Positions 6,770 to 11,761 of a DNA stretch of 11,761 bases are shown piece after piece (within the stretch, counting starts at the first letter, position 1; each line of letters starts with the position of its first letter). The notes beneath the pieces are model-generated. The model made no database searches, was not told the origin of the DNA, and was given only the letters and a program-made list of their open reading frames with translations. Source of the DNA: Burkholderiaceae bacterium (GTDB lineage: Bacteria; Pseudomonadota; Gammaproteobacteria; Burkholderiales; Burkholderiaceae); contig CANHLB010000031.1 in the NCBI GenBank assembly GCA_947461335.1, positions 1-11,761 on the forward strand, given 5' to 3'. Both the position numbers and the translations under genes were made by a program.

Positions 6770-8806
6770 TCATTCGAAACGAATGATCAATTGATCCACC
6801 GCTAAGCTATCGCCCTCAGTAGCGCAGATCTCTGCAACTACTCCATCTTGCATAGCAGAAATAGTATTTTCCATTTTCATGGCTTCAATAGATGCTAGCT
6901 TTTGTCCAGCCGTAACGGCATCGCCAGCTTTAACTGCGATCTTTGTTAAAAGACCAGGCATTGGAGACATGACCAACTTAGAGTTATCTGGCGGCAGCTT
7001 CACTGGCATACGACGCTGAAGCTCAGCACCTAATGGGCTCAACACCATACACTCATAATGAGCACCATCTAACACTAAAACGTATTTCACGCCACGGCGC
7101 TCAACCTGGGCTGTCACTTTATGAGTACCATTGATAGTGGCATTCAGACAAATTTGACCTGGTCGCCAGTTGCTAACGATGTCGTAACGACTAACGCCAT
7201 CTGCTTCATCGATATAGACAGAATAAATTCCATCCTTTAGTTCAACTCGAATAGGCACTTCGATTGGGTCAGCCATTGAGCCTGTTTTTTTACCTGTGAC
7301 AACAACAAACTTCTTGGCAATAATCATTTCATGTCCCGCTAGCTGGCCATCAATCATCTTAATGTGCTCAAGATAGCGATAACGCATAAATGCAGCTAAG
7401 GCTGCTAAGCGTTTAGGATCCACCGGCTGCACAGAATCCTTTTTGAAGCCTTCTGGATATTCTTCTGCAATAAAACCCGTTGTGAAATCGCCATTCACAA
7501 AGCGTGGATGTTGCAACAAAGCAGATTGAAAAGGAATATTGGAATGAATACCGCGAATCACAAAGTCATTTAATGCAGCACGCATCTTTTCAATGGCTTC
7601 AGCTCGATCTTTTCCATGAACAATCAACTTTGCAATCATGGAGTCGTAGTACATGGGGATCTCACCACCCTCATATACGCCAGTATCTACCCGCACACCA
7701 TTTTCACACTCTGGCGGACGATATTTCACTAGGCGGCCAGTAGAAGGCAAGAAATTGCGGAAGGGATCATCGGCATTAATACGGCATTCCATTGACCAAC
7801 CGTCAAGTTTTACATCTTCTTGCTTGAATGCCAATTTTTCACCAGCAGCAACACGAATCATTTGTTCAACGAGGTCAAGACCTGTGATGCTTTCAGTTAC
7901 TGGGTGCTCTACTTGTAAACGGGTATTCATCTCAAGGAAGTAGAAAGACTTATCCTTACCCACCACAAACTCCACTGTACCTGCGGATTGGTAATTGACT
8001 GCACGTGCCAAAGCAACTGCTTGTTCGCCCATTGCCTTACGGGTGGCAGGATCAATGAATGGGGAAGGCGCTTCTTCGATGACCTTTTGATGACGACGCT
8101 GAATCGAGCAGTCACGTTCATTGAGATACACCAAGTTGCCATGGGCATCACCTAATACCTGAATCTCAATATGGCGTGGGCCTTCAACAAACTTCTCAAT
8201 GAAGATACGATCATCGCCAAAGCTATTCAATGCTTCTGTTTTGCAAGCTACAAATCCTTCTGCTGCCTCTTTATCATTAAAAGCCACTCGCAGACCTTTG
8301 CCGCCGCCTCCCGCAGAAGCCTTAATCATGACTGGGTAGCCAATGCCTTGAGCAATCTTGACCGCCTCTTCAGGAGTAGCAATAGCCTCGTTATGACCTG
8401 GAATAGTATTGACTTTAGCCTCTATAGCAAGCTTCTTAGAAGCGATCTTGTCACCCATGGCTGCAATCGATTGGTACTTGGGTCCAATAAAGACAATACC
8501 CTCTTCTTCACAACGTTTAGCGAACTGCTCGTTTTCAGACAAAAATCCATAGCCTGGATGCACCGCTTCTGCTCCTGTATCTTTGCAGGCCTGAATGATG
8601 CGATCGATTAGTAAATACGACTCTCTTGAAGGGGCCGGCCCAATGCATACAGCCTCATCCGCCAATTGCACATGACGCGCCTCTTTATCAGCCTCAGAGT
8701 AAACCGCAACAGTCTTAATCCCCATCTTCTTAGCTGTTTTGATCACACGGCAAGCAATCTCGCCACGATTCGCAATTAATATTTTCTTAAACATTTTCGT
8801 AGTCAT
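6770..8806 (-). CDS. pccA: Propionyl-CoA carboxylase alpha subunit (biotin carboxylase and biotin carrier)
   Basis: This subunit uses ATP and bicarbonate to carboxylate its own biotin, then delivers CO2 to the PccB site that forms methylmalonyl-CoA. The 678 residues fit the PccA class. The biotin carboxylase part spans about 5-450: FKKILIANRGEIACRV, AVHPGYGFLSENEQF (81-95), the ATP-grasp glycine loop KASAGGGGKGLRV (162-174), EMNTRLQVEHPVTE (292-305) and MECRINADDP. A BT-type linker domain follows (about 480-600) that contacts the beta subunit. The C-terminal carrier ends with EAMKMEN, where Lys644 should carry biotin. The fusion with carrier and BT domain separates it from AccC. ATG 8806 has AAAGG 12 bases upstream; the ATG four codons later would begin at the common family start MFKKILIANRGE and is an alternative. 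It lies 14 bp after pccB. A 3-methylcrotonyl-CoA carboxylase is less likely given the mutase neighbours. Confidence 0.95.
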   Translation of the reverse strand: MTTKMFKKILIANRGEIACRVIKTAKKMGIKTVAVYSEADKEARHVQLADEAVCIGPAPSRESYLLIDRIIQACKDTGAEAVHPGYGFLSENEQFAKRCEEEGIVFIGPKYQSIAAMGDKIASKKLAIEAKVNTIPGHNEAIATPEEAVKIAQGIGYPVMIKASAGGGGKGLRVAFNDKEAAEGFVACKTEALNSFGDDRIFIEKFVEGPRHIEIQVLGDAHGNLVYLNERDCSIQRRHQKVIEEAPSPFIDPATRKAMGEQAVALARAVNYQSAGTVEFVVGKDKSFYFLEMNTRLQVEHPVTESITGLDLVEQMIRVAAGEKLAFKQEDVKLDGWSMECRINADDPFRNFLPSTGRLVKYRPPECENGVRVDTGVYEGGEIPMYYDSMIAKLIVHGKDRAEAIEKMRAALNDFVIRGIHSNIPFQSALLQHPRFVNGDFTTGFIAEEYPEGFKKDSVQPVDPKRLAALAAFMRYRYLEHIKMIDGQLAGHEMIIAKKFVVVTGKKTGSMADPIEVPIRVELKDGIYSVYIDEADGVSRYDIVSNWRPGQICLNATINGTHKVTAQVERRGVKYVLVLDGAHYECMVLSPLGAELQRRMPVKLPPDNSKLVMSPMPGLLTKIAVKAGDAVTAGQKLASIEAMKMENTISAMQDGVVAEICATEGDSLAVDQLIIRFE

Positions 8807-8820
8807 TATTTTTTGCGCCT

Positions 8821-10353
8821 TTACAGAGGAATATTGCCGTGTTTACGGGCAGGATTCTTCAAGTCTTTGTCTTTTAACATTGCTAAGGAGCGAGCGATAC
8901 GTTTACGTGTTTCATGAGGCAGGATAACGTCGTCAATATAACCACGACGGCCAGCTACAAAGGGATTGGCAAACTTTGCTTTGTATTCAGCCTCGCGAGC
9001 GGTAATTTTTTGTGGATCCGATTTCTCTTCACGGAAAATAATTTCTACCGCACCCTTTGGTCCCATTACTGCAATTTCTGCCGAAGGCCAAGCAAAGTTG
9101 ACGTCACCACGTAAGTGCTTTGACGCCATCACATCATATGCTCCGCCATACGCTTTGCGGGTAATCAATGTCACCTTTGGTACAGTACAGTCTGCATAGG
9201 CGTAAAGTAATTTCGCTCCATGCTTAATGATTCCGCCATATTCCTGTGCAGTACCCGGCATAAATCCAGGCACATCAACTAAGGTAACTACAGGTATATT
9301 GAATGCATCACAGAAGCGCACAAATCGTGCTGCCTTAATGGATGCCTTGATATCTAAGCAACCCGCTAAGACCAGGGGTTGGTTTGCTACGATGCCGATA
9401 GAGCGCCCTTCCATACGTGCAAAACCAATCACAATATTTTTGGCGTAGTCAGGCTGAAGCTCAAAAAATTCAGCATCGTCTGCAATCTTGCAAATCAACT
9501 CTTTCATGTCATACGGTTGATTTGGATTGGATGGAACTAAGGTATCTAATGAAAAATCAGGCTCTTCTGTGCGATTAGCTCCCTTAATAAGAGGCGGCTT
9601 TTCTCGGTTTGATAGCGGGAGATAATTGAAGAAACGGCGCAACATCATGATGGCATCAACATCATTGTCAAAGGCAAGATCGCACACGCCCGATATGGTG
9701 GAGTGAGTCACTGCACCGCCCAGCTCTTCAGAAGTCACATCCTCATGGGTAACCGTCTTCACGACTTCTGGACCAGTTACAAACATGTAGGAGCTATCTT
9801 TGACCATAAAGATAAAATCGGTTAATGCTGGTGAGTACACAGCTCCACCAGCACAAGGCCCCATGATCAAAGAAATCTGGGGGATCACCCCTGAAGCGGT
9901 GACGTTGCGTTGGAAAATCTCCGCATAACCGCCTAGAGAAGCAACACCCTCTTGAATGCGTGCACCACCAGAGTCATTTAATCCGATAACTGGAGCGCCA
10001 ACCTTAAGGGCTTGATCCATGATCTTGCAGATCTTTTCAGCATGGGCCTCTGATAAAGAGCCGCCCAATACAGTGAAGTCTTGTGAAAAAACAAAGACCA
10101 AACGACCGTTGATCATTCCATAACCAGTGACTACACCATCGCCTGGGACAGTTTGATCAGCCATTCCAAAATCATGACAACGATGCTCAACGAACATATC
10201 CCACTCTTCGAAAGTGCCTGCATCAAGTAAAAGTTCAATCCGCTCGCGGGCAGTGAGCTTGCCCTTTGCATGTTGAGCTTGAATACGCTTTTGTCCACCA
10301 CCTAATCTGGCAAGCTCACGCTTCGCTTCGAGTTGTTGAATGATTTCCTTCAT
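8821..10353 (-). CDS. pccB: Propionyl-CoA carboxylase beta subunit (carboxyltransferase)
   Basis: PccB transfers the carboxyl group from biotin to propionyl-CoA, forming (2S)-methylmalonyl-CoA; the family works as a beta6 core. The 510 residues are normal for the family and hold two crotonase-like halves. The N-half carries [13 protein letters not shown] (125-137) and [17 protein letters not shown] (164-180), forming the first oxyanion hole. The C-half carries [20 protein letters not shown] and [15 protein letters not shown]. Asp407 in AYGGAYD stands where Streptomyces PccB has the Asp reported to favour propionyl-CoA, whereas acetyl-CoA enzymes have a hydrophobic residue; this supports PCC over ACC. 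The ATG start is firm: AAGGAG lies 6 bases upstream, overlapping the meaB stop codon. Confidence 0.96.
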   Translation of the reverse strand: MKEIIQQLEAKRELARLGGGQKRIQAQHAKGKLTARERIELLLDAGTFEEWDMFVEHRCHDFGMADQTVPGDGVVTGYGMINGRLVFVFSQDFTVLGGSLSEAHAEKICKIMDQALKVGAPVIGLNDSGGARIQEGVASLGGYAEIFQRNVTASGVIPQISLIMGPCAGGAVYSPALTDFIFMVKDSSYMFVTGPEVVKTVTHEDVTSEELGGAVTHSTISGVCDLAFDNDVDAIMMLRRFFNYLPLSNREKPPLIKGANRTEEPDFSLDTLVPSNPNQPYDMKELICKIADDAEFFELQPDYAKNIVIGFARMEGRSIGIVANQPLVLAGCLDIKASIKAARFVRFCDAFNIPVVTLVDVPGFMPGTAQEYGGIIKHGAKLLYAYADCTVPKVTLITRKAYGGAYDVMASKHLRGDVNFAWPSAEIAVMGPKGAVEIIFREEKSDPQKITAREAEYKAKFANPFVAGRRGYIDDVILPHETRKRIARSLAMLKDKDLKNPARKHGNIPL

Positions 10354-10359
10354 TTCCTA

Positions 10360-10365
10360 CTCCTT
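10360..10365 (-). promoter_or_regulatory. pccB ribosome binding site overlapping the meaB stop
   Basis: Minus-strand TAAGGAG combines the meaB stop codon TAA with a strong AAGGAG site, 6 bases before the pccB ATG. This fuses termination of meaB with initiation of pccB and suggests translational coupling in one transcript. Confidence 0.75.
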
Positions 10366-11389
10366 AGAAAAATTCATGCCCCATGGACTCTAGTAAGCGT
10401 CTTGCAGCTACTGAAGCGGCCATGGTTCCTGCATTTACCTGTGCAATTAAGATTGGCAATAGTTCTTGAACTTCTGAATTGTTACGAAACGCATTTTTTA
10501 GTCCTGCATCGATGCGATCCCACATCCATGCTCCCGCTTGTTGTTTGCGACGGGATTCAAATTTGCCATTCGCTTTTTGTAATTTTTCAAAATGGGTGAC
10601 TTTATTCCATAGTTCAGGCACGCCCTTGCCATCAAGAGCACTTAAGGTAATAACGGTTGGATGCCACAACTCTTGATCATGGGATGCATGATCTGGATTG
10701 CCTTGAAAACCTAGCAAGCGCAATGAGCTCGTAATGAACAATTGCGCGCGCATTGCTGCATCTGGGTCAATATCTACTTTATTTATAGCTATCAAATCAG
10801 CAATTTCCATTACACCTTTTTTAATTGCTTGTAGATCATCGCCAGCGTTAGGTAGTTGCATGAGTAAGAACATATCTGTCATGCCTGCTACTGCAATTTC
10901 GCTTTGCCCAACTCCAACCGTTTCAACGATGATGATGTCAAAACCGGCTGCCTCAGCAACTAACATAGCTTCGCGAGTCTTCTCTGCAACACCTCCAAGC
11001 GTTCCTGAGGATGGGCTTGGACGAATAAAAGCATCTTCTAAAACGGAGAGGCGCTCCATACGGGTTTTATCACCTAGAATTGATCCGCCAGATAAACTCG
11101 AGGACGGATCAATTGCCATGACAGCAACACGATGGCCTTTTTCGATGAGATAAAGTCCTAAGGACTCAATCAAGGTTGACTTACCTACACCTGGAACTCC
11201 TGAGATACCTAAGCGAAATGACTTTCCTGTTTTAGGAAGAAGCGTATTGAGGACTTCATCAGCACGCCTGCGATGGTCTAGACGGGTTGATTCAAGTAAA
11301 GTAATGATCTTCGCTAGAGCGCGTCGCTGCTGGGGCGAAGGCGCACCAGTGAGATCATTGACTAAGGCTTGATCAGCAGCTTGGAGCAT
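10364..11389 (-). CDS. meaB: Methylmalonyl-CoA mutase chaperone GTPase MeaB (ArgK family)
   Basis: MeaB is a SIMIBI-class GTPase that gates adenosylcobalamin loading onto methylmalonyl-CoA mutase and protects the enzyme from inactivation. The family was once labelled ArgK, an arginine transport kinase, which is considered a misannotation. The 341-residue product has an N-terminal helical arm (RRALAKIITLLEST), the P-loop GVPGVGKST (64-72), AIDPSSSLSGGSILGDKTRM (92-111) typical of MeaB, the switch-like ETVGVGQSE (156-164) and the guanine-specificity motif NKVD (203-206). The C-terminal helices that dimerise end at MGHEFF. It starts 15 bp after the mutase stop with only a weak ribosome site; an in-frame TAA (the mutase stop) sits just upstream, so no longer start is possible. 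Adjacent mutase and PCC genes make the role secure. Confidence 0.95.
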   Translation of the reverse strand: MLQAADQALVNDLTGAPSPQQRRALAKIITLLESTRLDHRRRADEVLNTLLPKTGKSFRLGISGVPGVGKSTLIESLGLYLIEKGHRVAVMAIDPSSSLSGGSILGDKTRMERLSVLEDAFIRPSPSSGTLGGVAEKTREAMLVAEAAGFDIIIVETVGVGQSEIAVAGMTDMFLLMQLPNAGDDLQAIKKGVMEIADLIAINKVDIDPDAAMRAQLFITSSLRLLGFQGNPDHASHDQELWHPTVITLSALDGKGVPELWNKVTHFEKLQKANGKFESRRKQQAGAWMWDRIDAGLKNAFRNNSEVQELLPILIAQVNAGTMAASVAARRLLESMGHEFF

Positions 11390-11404
11390 GCAATTGGATC
11401 CGAG

Positions 11405-11761
11405 TTAAGTTGGTTTTACTGATTTACGAATTTGCTCAAGCACATCCTTCGCTGAAGCGGGAATTGGTGTACCTGGGCCATAAATTCCCTTTACACCTGC
11501 CTCATAAAGGAATTCGTAATCTTGTCTTGGAATAACTCCCCCCACAAAGACGATGATGTCATCTGATCCCTGTTTCTTGAGCTCGGCAATGATTGCCGGA
11601 ACTAAGGTTTTGTGACCAGCTGCAAGTGTCGAAACGCCTAATGCATGAACGTCGTTTTCAATGGCCTGACGCGCACATTCTTCAGGGGTTTGAAACAAGG
11701 GCCCGATATCTACATCAAAACCTAAGTCTGCATAAGCAGTTGCCACCACTTTAGCGCCACG
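11405..11761 (-). CDS. Methylmalonyl-CoA mutase, C-terminal B12-binding end (5' part beyond window)
   Basis: Only the last 118 codons are present; the frame is open to the window edge. They form most of the cobalamin-binding Rossmann-like domain: [18 protein letters not shown] begins at the edge, where RG should be the end of the DxHxxG motif with its axial His just outside. [10 protein letters not shown] and [12 protein letters not shown] (the SxL element) follow, then [20 protein letters not shown] and [19 protein letters not shown]. This matches the C-terminus of the large mutase subunit, which converts (2R)-methylmalonyl-CoA to succinyl-CoA. An isobutyryl-CoA or ethylmalonyl-CoA mutase small subunit would look similar here, but meaB plus pccBA and an epimerase candidate favour the methylmalonyl enzyme. 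It is the first visible gene of the minus-strand block. Confidence 0.93.
   Translation of the reverse strand, partial: RGAKVVATAYADLGFDVDIGPLFQTPEECARQAIENDVHALGVSTLAAGHKTLVPAIIAELKKQGSDDIIVFVGGVIPRQDYEFLYEAGVKGIYGPGTPIPASAKDVLEQIRKSVKPT

Noticed and set aside
8171..8611. 146-codon plus-strand open frame inside pccA
   Set aside because: It is antisense to strongly conserved biotin carboxylase sequence, has low-complexity composition and resembles no family I know.
10734..11153. 139-codon plus-strand open frame inside meaB
   Set aside because: It is a shadow of meaB in the antisense frame, rich in Ser, Ile and Ala with no domain pattern.

Overview
This 11.8 kb window looks like ordinary chromosome from a betaproteobacterium, most probably Burkholderiales and close to Polynucleobacter. 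That placement is inferred from protein character, gene order and moderate GC; no database search was run. Coding density is very high. No rRNA, tRNA, CRISPR array, insertion sequence or phage gene is visible, and no stretch over 300 bases lacks a gene.

Left part (1-4495): rluD (23S rRNA pseudouridine synthase, minus strand, 3' end off the window) diverges from bamD (outer-membrane assembly lipoprotein, plus strand). bamD converges on alr (alanine racemase, minus strand), and a strong bidirectional hairpin terminator lies between them. alr diverges from lplT (lysophospholipid flippase, plus strand) across about 50 bp. bamD, alr and lplT all serve the cell envelope.

Right part (4510-11761): eight tightly packed minus-strand genes, read from high to low coordinates. 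They are methylmalonyl-CoA mutase (5' end off the window), meaB, pccB, pccA, a VOC-fold epimerase candidate, tsaB, rimI and a small gene resembling the DNA polymerase III psi subunit. The first five form a propionyl-CoA to succinyl-CoA module: PccAB carboxylates propionyl-CoA, the VOC protein probably epimerises methylmalonyl-CoA, the mutase isomerises it to succinyl-CoA, and MeaB protects and loads the B12 mutase. tsaB and rimI belong to tRNA t6A synthesis and ribosomal protein acetylation. Gaps run from 33 bp down to overlapping stop and start codons, and I see no terminator inside the block, so readthrough from metabolic to housekeeping genes is possible.

The most interesting item is the last gene of that block (4510-5004). 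It carries an N-terminal motif like that of E. coli HolD (psi), while its body aligns by eye with family-4 uracil-DNA glycosylases that have lost every cysteine and the catalytic histidine. It looks like a psi subunit that descends from, or shares ancestry with, a repair glycosylase.
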